The notes beneath the pieces were generated by a model. That model worked only from the letters and a program-made list of their open reading frames with translations, did no database searches and had not been told where the DNA came from. From assembly GCA_963700305.1 (NCBI GenBank), contig CAVOXB010000027.1, positions 124,001 to 188,000 on the forward strand: a stretch of 64,000 nucleotides of DNA, in the 5' to 3' direction. The translations under genes were made by a program, and so were the position numbers. Within the stretch, counting starts at the first letter, position 1. Every line of letters begins with the position of its first letter. Positions 36,302 to 44,852 of this stretch are shown one piece after another. The stretch is from Desulfomonile sp963700305. Its GTDB lineage: Bacteria > Desulfobacterota > Desulfomonilia > Desulfomonilales > Desulfomonilaceae.

Positions 36302-37192
36302 TTACTCATCCCGACTTTTGCGTTTTCCCGAAGCGCTAGAGGCCGCAGAGTTTCGATCGGATGTCCCGGTGTTCCGGGATGCAGTCAAGGCGGCTCCCAA
36401 AGATCGCGAAATACTGAAAACAGCCTGTTCCAGCCCTTTCAGCGTCACGTCGCGGAACCACAGCGCTGCTGGGGATTCGTTGTACGCTGACAGTTCCTCC
36501 ATTTCTTTGTCGCTCAAGGAGCGAAACGTAAGCGCATATGCGGTCAAGGTCATGTCATCCATTCGATGCTGTTCTGCGGCCAGTGTTTTTTCTACAACTT
36601 TCAATTTATCTTTGATGTCTTCGGATTCATTTTCAGGAGCATTCGGCTTTTCCGCAGAGCCCTCCAACATTCCCCTGACAAGGCTGATAACCAGAACGTC
36701 GTTAGTTTTTGCCGCGTCTTGCGAATTAATGATGCGTTGGATTGTATTCAGACGGTCTTCATCCAGGGAAACCGCAGCTTTCCGACCTTCTCGGACGCTT
36801 TTAAGCAATCCAGCGTCAAGCGCATTTTCCTGGAGCCGTCCAACCTTTCTGCCCAACGTCGAATCATAAAACTTTATGATTTTTTCTATGTTGTCTTTGT
36901 CGAACTTATCACGAATTGCGGACCGGATTGTCTCTGTCAGGGCTTCCTTTGAGGCGTTTTTCCGGATAAAGGCTTCGGCTTCGTTTCGGGCTTTTTGATC
37001 TGGGAAAGCATCCGAAGGGACCGCAGACAGGATGGATTTTCCCAGCATTTCTATTTGTCCGGATATTCCGGAAAGCCTCAAAGCCTTATCCACCAGGGCG
37101 TCAGTGTCGTTCCCCAAGGACAGTGAACCGGAGAGACACAAGCAAAGCAAAATCGTCGCAGAGATCAGCCTGTGCCCTGAATTTTTCATCAT
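36302..37192 (-). CDS. Exported DUF2059-like protein
   Basis: About 296 residues from the ATG at 37192 (AGG upstream); a second ATG follows immediately. Signal peptide KNSGHRLISATILLCLCLSG, cut near SLG/N. The region DKFDKDNIEKIIKFYDSTLG RKV resembles the DUF2059 core (helical, with FYDSPLGRK), and a second helical repeat follows (SLSDKEMEELSAYNESPAAL). The C-terminus is Ser/Arg-rich. Periplasmic, function unknown. Its stop is one base from the start of the small exported protein gene downstream, and the YbgC thioesterase gene lies just upstream, all on the minus strand. Confidence 0.6.
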   Translation of the reverse strand: MMKNSGHRLISATILLCLCLSGSLSLGNDTDALVDKALRLSGISGQIEMLGKSILSAVPSDAFPDQKARNEAEAFIRKNASKEALTETIRSAIRDKFDKDNIEKIIKFYDSTLGRKVGRLQENALDAGLLKSVREGRKAAVSLDEDRLNTIQRIINSQDAAKTNDVLVISLVRGMLEGSAEKPNAPENESEDIKDKLKVVEKTLAAEQHRMDDMTLTAYALTFRSLSDKEMEELSAYNESPAALWFRDVTLKGLEQAVFSISRSLGAALTASRNTGTSDRNSAASSASGKRKSRDE

Positions 37193-37220
37193 GCGCCTAG
37201 AATTCCTTATCATTCTTGGA

Positions 37221-37655
37221 CTAAAGCTCGTGGAATTCCGGAGGGATCTGAAGGAGTTCTCCGTCCGGGCTCACTGCAACGAGAGTGACTGTTGCGGTCA
37301 CGAGATAATCCCGTGGTTCGCCTTTTCTCGTGATAATCTGCTTCACCACGATCCTGAAACGGGTGGTGTTTTCTATCCAAGTGCGGACTACCAGAGAATC
37401 GCCCAATTTTGCGGGAGCATGGAACACGATTTCAATCTTGTGCACCATGAACATGTACCCGTTGTTGTGATACTCCGTAACGCTCGCCAGGCGCTGTTCC
37501 ACGTACTCCGTGCGGGCTCGTTCCAGATATCTTAAGTAATTAGAATGATATACCACGCTCATGCAGTCGGTGTCTTCGTAGTACACCCTGCATTCAAAGA
37601 GCAGCTCAACAGGCTGGGTCGGCTTGGTTACCGGCTTGGATTCTCGAGGGTCCAA
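37221..37655 (-). CDS. Acyl-CoA thioesterase, YbgC/4HBT family
   Basis: 144 residues. Hotdog signature: ECRVYYEDTDCMSVVYHSNY then LRYLERARTEYVEQ, with the catalytic Asp in EDTD and the HSNYLRYLERAR segment standard for YbgC. Other visible parts are FMVHKIEIVFHAPAKLGDSL and RIVVKQIITRKGE. YbgC hydrolyses short- or long-chain acyl-CoA/ACP and is often linked to the Tol-Pal system or phospholipid synthesis; no tol genes are nearby here. The first ten residues are polar and may be an over-extension. Probably transcribed with the exported proteins downstream. Confidence 0.88.
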   Translation of the reverse strand: MDPRESKPVTKPTQPVELLFECRVYYEDTDCMSVVYHSNYLRYLERARTEYVEQRLASVTEYHNNGYMFMVHKIEIVFHAPAKLGDSLVVRTWIENTTRFRIVVKQIITRKGEPRDYLVTATVTLVAVSPDGELLQIPPEFHEL

Positions 37656-37822
37656 GGATCGTGTCCTTTCAGAAAATTTTCCTGAAACGCGTCAAAGCGC
37701 TCGACGCAGGATAGCGGATAAATATGATTTAGGGAACTTCTCGGCGTCAAAGCAAAGAAATTTGTGTTTCCTGAGCCAACCGTCTGATATGGTGAGGCAA
37801 AGGATTTGCAAAAGGATATCGG

Positions 37823-38857
37823 ATGCACAAGCTTGAAATCTCTGGATTCATAAGAGGGTTACTTCCAGGCACGCTCGGCATATTGGCAATTGCCGCAGCG
37901 ATTTTGGTTCAGACGTCACTCGGTTTCTCAAACGATTCGATTGCTCGTTTCGGAGCGGGCGGGATTGAATTCACGAAAAATGAGGATATCCGATGCCTCG
38001 AAGAAGTCCTTGAAATTTCCACAAAGAAAATTCGAGTGAAATATCGCTTCCTTAACGAGTCAGATAAGGACATTCACACAAGAGTAGCGTTCCCTTTACC
38101 TAAATATGATCCTCTTCGGGGACACTATTCTTCGGAGGATGAACCTAGATTGATCATGGCGAGTTTCAACGTTCTAGTGAATGGCTGGCCGGTAGCAAAG
38201 CAAAATATTTGCAAAGCCTTTGTTGCCGACCGAGATGTTACCCATACACTGCGTAAATCAGGTTTGTCAGATAAGGACATATTTTTCGGTTTCCGATACG
38301 ATCAAGATAATTCGCCTTTGTCCAAGAAGTTTGTCCAGCTCAGAAAAGAAATAGGTGACTGGAAAACGGAAGAGACTGCATTTTGGCAGCAGATTTTTCC
38401 TTCAAAGAGAGAAACTGTCGTAGAGCACGAATATGTCCCTGTCGTAGGTGGTGGCTTTGCGCCCAATTGGAAAACTTATGAAGAAGAAGGAAACGTGGAT
38501 GAATTCTGGAAGTCTTTTACAGGAATGAGAGATGATAAAGACGAGGCATGTCTGGACGAGATAACCAAACGCGCGATGGAAAAACGATTTAGGACTATGT
38601 ATTCCACCAGTGCAGAATCAGTTTGGGTGTGGCATCGCAATGTTGAATACATCCTCGGTACCGGACGCAACTGGAAAGGACCAATAGGGGAATTCAGATT
38701 GAGGCTGGTAAAAGAAAAGCCTGAAGAGTTTGTCTCAGTTTGCTTTCCCGGCAAGCCTGAAAAGATTAGCCCCACAGTGTATGAATTTGTTCAAAAAGAT
38801 TATGTGCCTCAAGACAAGCTGGTCGTGTACTTCTATACGGTGGGAGAAATACAGTGA
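37823..38857 (+). CDS. DUF4424-family exported protein
   Basis: 344 residues. A signal peptide or signal anchor (GTLGILAIAAAILVQTSLGF) ends near NDSIARFGAGGIEFTKNEDI, which together with the following LEISTKKIRVKYRFLNESDK and RVAFPLPKYDPL matches the DUF4424 pattern of a beta-rich domain. Further blocks (ETVVEHEYVPVVGGGF; GPIGEFRLRLVKEKPEEFVS) also fit. Family function unknown; periplasmic location inferred. The mature part is complete. It lies between divergent genes and appears monocistronic. Confidence 0.75.
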   Translation: MHKLEISGFIRGLLPGTLGILAIAAAILVQTSLGFSNDSIARFGAGGIEFTKNEDIRCLEEVLEISTKKIRVKYRFLNESDKDIHTRVAFPLPKYDPLRGHYSSEDEPRLIMASFNVLVNGWPVAKQNICKAFVADRDVTHTLRKSGLSDKDIFFGFRYDQDNSPLSKKFVQLRKEIGDWKTEETAFWQQIFPSKRETVVEHEYVPVVGGGFAPNWKTYEEEGNVDEFWKSFTGMRDDKDEACLDEITKRAMEKRFRTMYSTSAESVWVWHRNVEYILGTGRNWKGPIGEFRLRLVKEKPEEFVSVCFPGKPEKISPTVYEFVQKDYVPQDKLVVYFYTVGEIQ

Positions 38858-38883
38858 CATTCACAATCAATAGTCTTTTTTTT

Positions 38884-39030
38884 CTCGTTCCCAGGCTCTG
38901 CCTGAGAATGCGTGACCTGGAGGCTCTGCCTCCATAATAATGTCAAAATAAAAACAACTTACGACAGAGCCCGGAAGGTGGGGATCCAATCTTAATTGGC
39001 CGGCGCGGAGGCCGGCCGCTACTGGTCAAT
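38884..39030. repeat. Dispersed repeat fragments (families F and B)
   Basis: CTCGTTCCCAGGCTCTGCCT (38884-38903) is repeated in inverse at 13978-13997 and is followed by GGAGGCTCTGCCTCC, a hairpin. GGCCGGCGCGGAGGCCGGCC (38998-39017) is a family B-like palindrome. They occupy the gap between the DUF4424 and rarA genes. Confidence 0.55.
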
Positions 39031-39080
39031 AGCGAGCCCGGCGTCTCTGCCAGCCATCCGGTTTTCTTCATTTTCTTGGT

Positions 39081-40399
39081 CTAGGTTTCCTCATCTTTTC
39101 GGGATATCTTCTCCATCCACTCTTTTATGGACTGCTCATAGCCTCGTTCCGAAGGATGATAGAAACTCTTACCCCGGATTTCTTCAGGCAAGTGCTCCTG
39201 ATCCACCATTGCATCGGGATAATCGTGAGCGTACTTGTAACCTTTTCCGTAACCGATCCCCTTCATGAAGCGGGTTGGAGCATTTCTTATATGCAAGGGC
39301 ACAGGCAAATGACCTGTCCGGGCAATTTCTTCCTTTATCGCGATGTAAGCTGCTTCCAGTGAGTTCGATTTAGGTGAGGTTGCGAGAAAAACTACAGCCT
39401 GAGCCAACGCCAGCGCGCATTCCGGCAGACCTATGAACCTGCACGCCTGATACGCTGCAATCGCCTGCTCAAGAGCCCTCGGAGAAGCAAGTCCAACGTC
39501 CTCGCTTGCGAAACGCACCAGGCGCCTTGCTATGTACAGAGGATCTTCGCCTCCTTCTATCATTCTAGCCATCCAATAAAGGCCCACGTCCGGATCGCTA
39601 TCCCTGAGCGATTTGTGCAAGGCGCTAATGAGATTGTAGTGTTCCTCACCAGTCTTGTCGTAAAGAAGGCTTCTCTGTTGGGCAACTTCTCTCACTATTT
39701 CTGCGGAGACTATTCCATCGTGATGTTTGTGCGCTTCAACTACAGCAGGTTCAAGCATATTGAGAGCTGATCGAGCATCTCCCCCTGAAAGCTGGATTAT
39801 CAAATTCTCAGCGTCTTCGGCCAATTTCGCATCGAGTATCCCAAGTCCGCTATCCGAATCCGTAAGCGCACGGTGTAAGATTTTCCGAATGTCTTCCTGA
39901 GAAAGCTGCTCGAGAATAAATACTCTCAATCTCGACAAAAGAGCTGAATTGACTTCAAAACTCGGGTTTTCAGTGGTCGCGCCGATGAGTATAAGGGTCC
40001 CACGTTCCACGTGTGGGAGCAGATAGTCCTGCTGGGATTTGTTGAAACGGTGGATCTCATCCAAAAAGAGAATGGTCTTCACTCCGGAGTATTTCAAATC
40101 ATCTTTTGCGTGAGCTGCTAATTCCTTTATTTCTTTTACGCCTACGGTTACCGCGGAATAGGGCACGAATCTGGAACCTGAACGATGTGCTATAATGGCT
40201 GCCAAGGTGGTCTTGCCAGTGCCAGGCGGTCCCCAGAAGAGCATCGAGAATATGCGGTCTTCCTCAATGGCATTTCTGAGTATCTTCCCCGGTCCTATGA
40301 GATTCTCCTGACCGCTGAATTCATCCAGGTCTTTTGGTCGCATTCTGTCGGCCAAGGGCCTGCCTGGGCTATTAATTAGAGTATTTCGAACATATCCAT
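39081..40399 (-). pseudogene. rarA: Replication-associated recombination ATPase RarA (MgsA), frameshift near start
   Basis: From the ATG at 40344 the protein has 424 residues with Walker A FWGPPGTGKTTLA, Walker B TILFLDEIHRF and sensor ATTENPSFEVNSALLSRL, the standard AAA+ clamp-loader-like RarA fold plus C-terminal tetramerisation domain. The family normally starts further upstream. Adding one T to TATTTC near 40384-40386 links an ATG at 40399 to the rest and yields MDMFENTLINSPGRPLADRM, a typical RarA N-terminus (MDLF...PLAERMRP). So either a frameshift truncates the start or the sequence lacks a base. RarA acts at stalled replication forks. Confidence 0.87.
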
Positions 40400-40541
40400 T
40401 GCTTGAGCCTATATCAAACTTGCTTCAGGAGCAAGGGACATTCGGTTCATTTTCGAAAGTAGCGGCCCATTTTCCTGGATTTTATCACTAATTCATGGTA
40501 CTCAATCTGAACCGAAACTCACGAAATTGTCGAGGCTTTTT

Positions 40542-41378
40542 ATGCGACGTATCGGACTCGTCCTTAAACGCGGCGAAGATCAGGCAATCACCCTCGGAAA
40601 GGAAATCAAGGATTTTGTCCAGGAATCCGGAAAAGAAGTGTTGCTGGAATCCTCCCTGCACGAATTAGCCACCAAATGGAAAGCAACCGCAACAGAACGC
40701 TTGACGGATGAGGCCGATCTTCTAGTAGTACTTGGCGGAGACGGGACCATATTGCGAGCGGCTTCGTTGCTGAACGACAAATCCATGCCGGTCCTGGGCG
40801 TGAATCTGGGGCGAGTAGGGTTTATGGCTGAGATCTCGCCTCGCGAGGCGATTCATGCTTTGGCTTCAGTAATAAACGGCACTGCAGAATTTGTTAAAAG
40901 GATGCTTCTTCAGTTAACGTTGCCCAGCGGCAAAATAGTGAGAGTGCTCAATGATGCGGTCATCCATTGGGGCGGAATAGCTCGCCTTATAGATCTCGGC
41001 ATTAAAATGGGATCGTCACGGGAAATTGAACTCAGGGCCGACGGCCTGATCGTATCTACACCAACTGGCTCAAGCGCTTATTCTTATGCGGCGCATGGTC
41101 CGTTGATTCATCCGGATGTTCAAGGCATTCTTTTGACGCCTATATGTCCGTACATAGGATTGCGGCGACCTCTTATGATCCCTCCGAATGTGGAAACACA
41201 ATTGATACTCAAGAAGGGGGCCGATTTGACCCTGACTCTGGACGGACACACCAATATTGCGCTCTCGGAAGGGCAATCAATGCGTGTGGTCAAAGCCCCG
41301 ATAGAGTTTATTATGGTAAAGTCAGAAGCCAGGGACTACTTTGACGTTCTGAAGGAAAAGAAGCTTGGCCTGGTGTAG
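40542..41378 (+). CDS. nadK: NAD kinase (PpnK/NadK)
   Basis: 278 residues from the ATG at 40542, with CGAGG upstream; a TTG five codons earlier (40527) is less likely. NAD-kinase landmarks: LVVLGGDGTILRAAS near residue 63 (GGDG), VNLGRVGFMAE, NDAVIHWGGIARLIDL, and GLIVSTPTGSSAYSYAAHGP (the PTGSTAY motif). It phosphorylates NAD to NADP in the cytoplasm. It precedes recN on the same strand, an arrangement common in many bacteria, and a family A repeat lies in the 110-base gap. Length is normal. Confidence 0.93.
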   Translation: MRRIGLVLKRGEDQAITLGKEIKDFVQESGKEVLLESSLHELATKWKATATERLTDEADLLVVLGGDGTILRAASLLNDKSMPVLGVNLGRVGFMAEISPREAIHALASVINGTAEFVKRMLLQLTLPSGKIVRVLNDAVIHWGGIARLIDLGIKMGSSREIELRADGLIVSTPTGSSAYSYAAHGPLIHPDVQGILLTPICPYIGLRRPLMIPPNVETQLILKKGADLTLTLDGHTNIALSEGQSMRVVKAPIEFIMVKSEARDYFDVLKEKKLGLV

Positions 41379-41401
41379 AGCGTCGCGTATATGGTCTGGA
41401 C

Positions 41402-41428
41402 GTGGGCAGGCTGGAAAGCATGCCCCAC
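41402..41428. repeat. Dispersed repeat, family A, single imperfect unit
   Basis: GTGGGCAGGCTGGAAAGCAT then GCCCCAC, an imperfect self-complementary copy of the GTGGGGCAGGCTTTCC element, located between nadK and recN. Confidence 0.6.
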
Positions 41429-41490
41429 AAGGAGTAGTATGCCCCGACGATTGAATGAATAAGTCCAAGAACCAAGATCTGCTGACGTGA

Positions 41491-43169
41491 ATGCTGAGAT
41501 ATTTGAAGATATCCAATCTTGCTATTATCGACAAAGTCGAAGTCGAGTTCGGCGAAGGATTTAACGCGCTGACCGGCGAGACCGGCGCGGGAAAATCCAT
41601 ATTGATCGGGGCCCTCAATCTGCTGCTGGGATCTCGCTCAACCTCAGACGTCATCCGAACTGGAGAAGAAGAAGCTCAGGTGGAAGGACTTTTTGAAGTC
41701 CCCGAACATCTGGTGCTTCCGGAAGAGTTGCATGAATATGCAGCAGAAGGCGAACTAGTGCTTTCAAGGAAAATTTCCCGTTCAGGTCGCTCCAAATGTT
41801 CCATAAATGGAAATCTTGCGAGCCTGAATATGCTCCAGATGGTGGGGCCGGCTCTGGTGAGCATCTTCGGGCAGCACGAGCACCGAGTGCTTCTGGACCC
41901 GGACGAACATATAGAAATCCTGGACCGCTACGGAGAACTGGAAAGCGCTGGAAAGCTAGTAGCCGAAGCATTCACCGCCTGGAAGAAGGCTGAAAGAGAC
42001 TTAGCCGCAGCGCTGAAACGAGTCAAAGAGCTTGAAAGCCAATCCCGTGAAAACTCTGAAATAGTTAAGGAACTGACCAGGGCCGCCCTCAAAGAGGGCG
42101 AGGAAGACGAACTGGCTCAAGAGCGGGAGACCTCAAAGAAAGCGGTTCAGATCAGAGAAAAGGCTTTTGAGGCTTATCAGGCGCTTTACTCCAAATCCGG
42201 CAGCATAATCGCAAGTCTTTCTGAAGTAAAAAAGGCTGTTGATTTCCTCGTTTCCGCGAATCCCAAGCTTGGAGAGCTCAAGGAGAATCTTGATGACGCT
42301 GTGTACAAAATAGAAGATGTGGCCTTGGAACTGAGGGACCTGGCCCAAACTTTTCACAGCGACCCTTCGAGGCTCGAACAAATTGATGAAAGATTGGCCC
42401 TGATCAGGCGGCTTAAGAGAAAACACGGAAAAGACATCCCCGGATTGATGAAATTGTTGGAGTCGCTGTCTCGAGAATCGGAAAACCTTCTGGATGCAGA
42501 GGGAGCGATCAACAAGTTGAGAAACGTGGCCTCGAAAAACCGAGAGACCTATTTTGAAGCATCGTACGCTCTCTCCAAAGCGCGGAGCAAAGCCGCCCGG
42601 AAGCTGGAACATTCAATGAAATCGGAACTCATGGAGTTGGCAATGCCACATGCCGTATTTTCCGTGAGCTTCGAGGGACTTGAGCCTGAAAAAGCCTCAG
42701 CGAAAGGAATGGAGAGGGCGGAATTTTTTCTGGCCTCCAACCCGGGCGAGACAGCAAGACCTTTGGGCCCGTGTAGCGTCGGGCGGAGAACTCTCAAGAC
42801 TCATGCTCGGTCTGAAAGCGCTCCAGTCAGATGTTCGCGGGGCCTCAACAGTAATTTTCGATGAGGTTGATGCTGGAATTGGAGGCAATACAGCCTTCGC
42901 TGTGGGCTCCAGGCTCGCTCGCGTCGCCCGGAAACAGCAAGTCCTATGTGTTACGCACCTTCACCAAATAGCGGCCATGGCAGACCATCATTTTTCAGTG
43001 AAGAAATTTGTGACTGAAGGCCGCACACAGATTGAGGTGCTACCTTTAGGTCCGGAAGAACAGGGTACTTGAACTCACTCGTATGCTCGGCGCCACGGAT
43101 GATCCTGAATCCGTAAGAGAGCACGTAAAGAGACTCATGGACCTGCGCACCATGGAGGGAAACAGTTGA
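41491..43169 (+). pseudogene. recN: DNA repair ATPase RecN, two frameshifts
   Basis: It starts LRYLKISNLAIIDKVEVEFG with the P-loop LTGETGAGKSILIGALNLLL, followed by the RecN zinc-less coiled coil. Near 42765-42767 an extra G (TTTGGGCCC) breaks the frame; without it the reading is PLARVASGGELSRLMLGLKA, the ABC signature, then TVIFDEVDAGIGGNTAFAVG (Walker B) and VLCVTHLHQIAAMADHH. At about 43061 an extra C breaks it again; repaired it reads GPEERVLELTRMLGA and ends with MEGNS at 43169. The total is about 558 residues, normal for RecN, an SMC-like protein of double-strand-break repair. The last bases overlap the TTG start of the acetyltransferase gene. Confidence 0.91.
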
Positions 43170-43615
43170 TTCGCAAGGCCAATCTAAGCGACATGAAAAC
43201 AATCCACCGTTTGATAGCGGAACAGGCCAAGTCCGGGCATATACTTGCGCGTGCAATCAGCGACCTCTATTCCAAGGTGAGGGACTTCTCAGTATATGAA
43301 GATTCAGGCGAGATAATCGGTTGCGGTTCGCTCCATATTGTGTGGGAAGATCTTGCGGAAATACGGTCTCTTGCTGTAAAATCATCACATCAAGGGCGAG
43401 GCCTTGGTACGAGTTTGATTGAGTCTCTGCTCGGAGAGGCCAGAGATATGGGAATAAATCGTGTTTTTGTACTCACGTACAGACTCACGCTGTTCGAAAG
43501 GATGGGGTTCACTGTCATGGACAAGAGCCAATTACCTCACAAGATTTGGGCCGATTGCATAAGGTGCACAAAGTTCCCGGAATGTGATGAAATAGCCATG
43601 GTGAGGATGTCATGA
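43166..43615 (+). CDS. GNAT N-acetyltransferase, short ArgA (N-acetylglutamate synthase)-like
   Basis: 149 residues from a TTG at 43166 that overlaps the recN stop (TTGA). The acetyl-CoA-binding motif is SSHQGRGLGTSLIESLL, and the C-terminal part has RVFVLTYRLTLFERMGFTVM, LPHKIWADCIRCTKFPECDE, which closely matches the short stand-alone ArgA-like acetyltransferases (LPHK.W.DC..C..FP.CDE). These make N-acetylglutamate for arginine synthesis. The family assignment is good; substrate is inferred. Next gene starts four bases inside its end. Confidence 0.83.
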   Translation: MIRKANLSDMKTIHRLIAEQAKSGHILARAISDLYSKVRDFSVYEDSGEIIGCGSLHIVWEDLAEIRSLAVKSSHQGRGLGTSLIESLLGEARDMGINRVFVLTYRLTLFERMGFTVMDKSQLPHKIWADCIRCTKFPECDEIAMVRMS

Positions 43616-43680
43616 GGATACGAGCGACATTCGGCCCGAACCCCGGATCAGGGCAGGAGTCTAGAATTGAGCGAAAATCA

Positions 43681-44160
43681 ATGGTATTGAAAACGTGTGG
43701 ATGTGTTGCACTTCTCCTGTTGCTGGTTTTCTGTACATGCGGATGCGAGGCGATTAACCCCGGAAAATGGAAAGGGATTGAGCGCTCCGGGAGTGATGAG
43801 CGGTCCTATTTGTTGAAAGACATCTTCATGACCGCTGGTTCTGCAGCGCACCCCAAGGATTTCTTCGATCACACCATGAACGAGACCGTAAATCTAATCT
43901 TCGTGCCGAAGAACGAAAAGAACGAATACACGGCTGAATCTCGTTGGTACGATCCGAACGATCAGGAATACCGCAACATAAGAGTTCATTACGACACAAA
44001 AGCAGAAGGAAGAGAAGGCTTTGAAAGAAAGAAGGGGGGCACTCCGAGAGTGCATTCCATTTCCACGAGGGAACTAGTCAATCAGAAGCCGGGATTGTGG
44101 AAGGTGGCTCTCTATCTGGACGGCAAATTGGCAAGAAAGCTGACTTTTTCCGTGAGGTGA
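43681..44160 (+). CDS. Putative lipoprotein, function unknown
   Basis: 159 residues from the ATG at 43681: LKTCGCVALLLLLVFCTCGC is a lipoprotein-type signal with a Cys at the cleavage point (CTCG/C). An alternative ATG at 43612 overlaps the acetyltransferase stop (ATGA) and has GTGAGG upstream, but would put a polar leader before the signal and read through a degenerate CCCCGGATC repeat. The mature part contains a beta-rich domain (TVNLIFVPKNEKNEYTAESR; KPGLWKVALYLDGKLARKLT) resembling exported proteins that bind or assist other envelope proteins. No family name assigned. Confidence 0.6.
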   Translation: MVLKTCGCVALLLLLVFCTCGCEAINPGKWKGIERSGSDERSYLLKDIFMTAGSAAHPKDFFDHTMNETVNLIFVPKNEKNEYTAESRWYDPNDQEYRNIRVHYDTKAEGREGFERKKGGTPRVHSISTRELVNQKPGLWKVALYLDGKLARKLTFSVR

Positions 44161-44191
44161 GGGCAGGTCTGCGATCGTCTGGCCATGCCGG

Positions 44192-44461
44192 TTAGTCTTT
44201 AGTCCTTGTTTCCTCTGCGTCTTCCGCGACCTGGTTCTTGGGCGCTTTCCAGGGCGTGCTGGACTCCGTGGCCTGCTGAACCAGAATCTCGACATTCGGA
44301 TCACGGATATTTCTTAAGTCCAGCATATCTTCAGCTGCATTTTTTAGTGATTTCAGCAGCTCCTCTTTGGTGCGTTCCTGCGCATTTGCGCCTGGGAGAT
44401 CCACCAACCAACCGATCCACCATCCTTGGAATTCTTCTATTACCGCATGATATTCCATCAT
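44192..44461 (-). CDS. HicB-like small protein (orphan)
   Basis: 89 residues. The first 60 follow the HicB partial-RNase-H fold pattern: YHAVIEEFQGWWIGWLVDLP then GANAQERTKEELLKSLKNAA and EDMLDL. HicB proteins are antitoxins of HicA mRNA-interferases. No HicA (small, double-stranded-RNA-binding-like) ORF is adjacent on either strand, so this is an orphan HicB-like protein and may not be part of a toxin-antitoxin pair. The C-terminal 25 residues are polar and probably disordered. Confidence 0.65.
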   Translation of the reverse strand: MMEYHAVIEEFQGWWIGWLVDLPGANAQERTKEELLKSLKNAAEDMLDLRNIRDPNVEILVQQATESSTPWKAPKNQVAEDAEETRTKD

Positions 44462-44852
44462 TACCTCACAAAAGGTATTTCCTCATTTTTTATGCTGACT
44501 CTCGTGGCGAAGTCGAGAAGCTGTCCTTTATAGTTTATCATTTGGATGCGTCAAGGCACGTTTGGGTGCCACTGCTGGCTCGTCCAGCAGTGGCACCCGC
44601 TCTAGGGCAATCATACAATGTGAGCCTAAGCACTGATTGCGAACATCACGTCATTTTGAGCCTTACCGCAATTTTACAGCAAGTCGGTCGGATTTTCTTG
44701 TCAGGTTACACAACTACGGACCATTTTTTTGTCTTCAGACAAATTTGCTAAATCATGGTAGTTTTCTAATGTAATTGACTGTCACACTTGCATGAAACAG
44801 CGATAATTGCTAATATAAATAACCTGAAATAAAGTTAAACTCCGGAGGCTTG
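44462..44852. other. Intergenic region with a family D palindrome
   Basis: No gene. It includes the family D palindrome at 44564-44598 and an AT-rich stretch (AATTGCTAATATAAATAACC, near 44806-44825) just ahead of the NlpC-like gene, the likely promoter region. GGAGG (44844-44848) is the ribosome site of the next gene. Confidence 0.5.
44564..44598. repeat. Dispersed palindrome, family D, compact copy
   Basis: GGGTGCCACTGCTGG ... CCAGCAGTGGCACCC, 15-base arms (44564-44578 and 44584-44598) with a five-base centre. The same arms form the larger repeat at 22451-22521. Confidence 0.8.

Noticed and set aside
41322..41971. Minus-strand open frames across recN 5' end
   Set aside because: Antisense to a motif-rich gene, no support.
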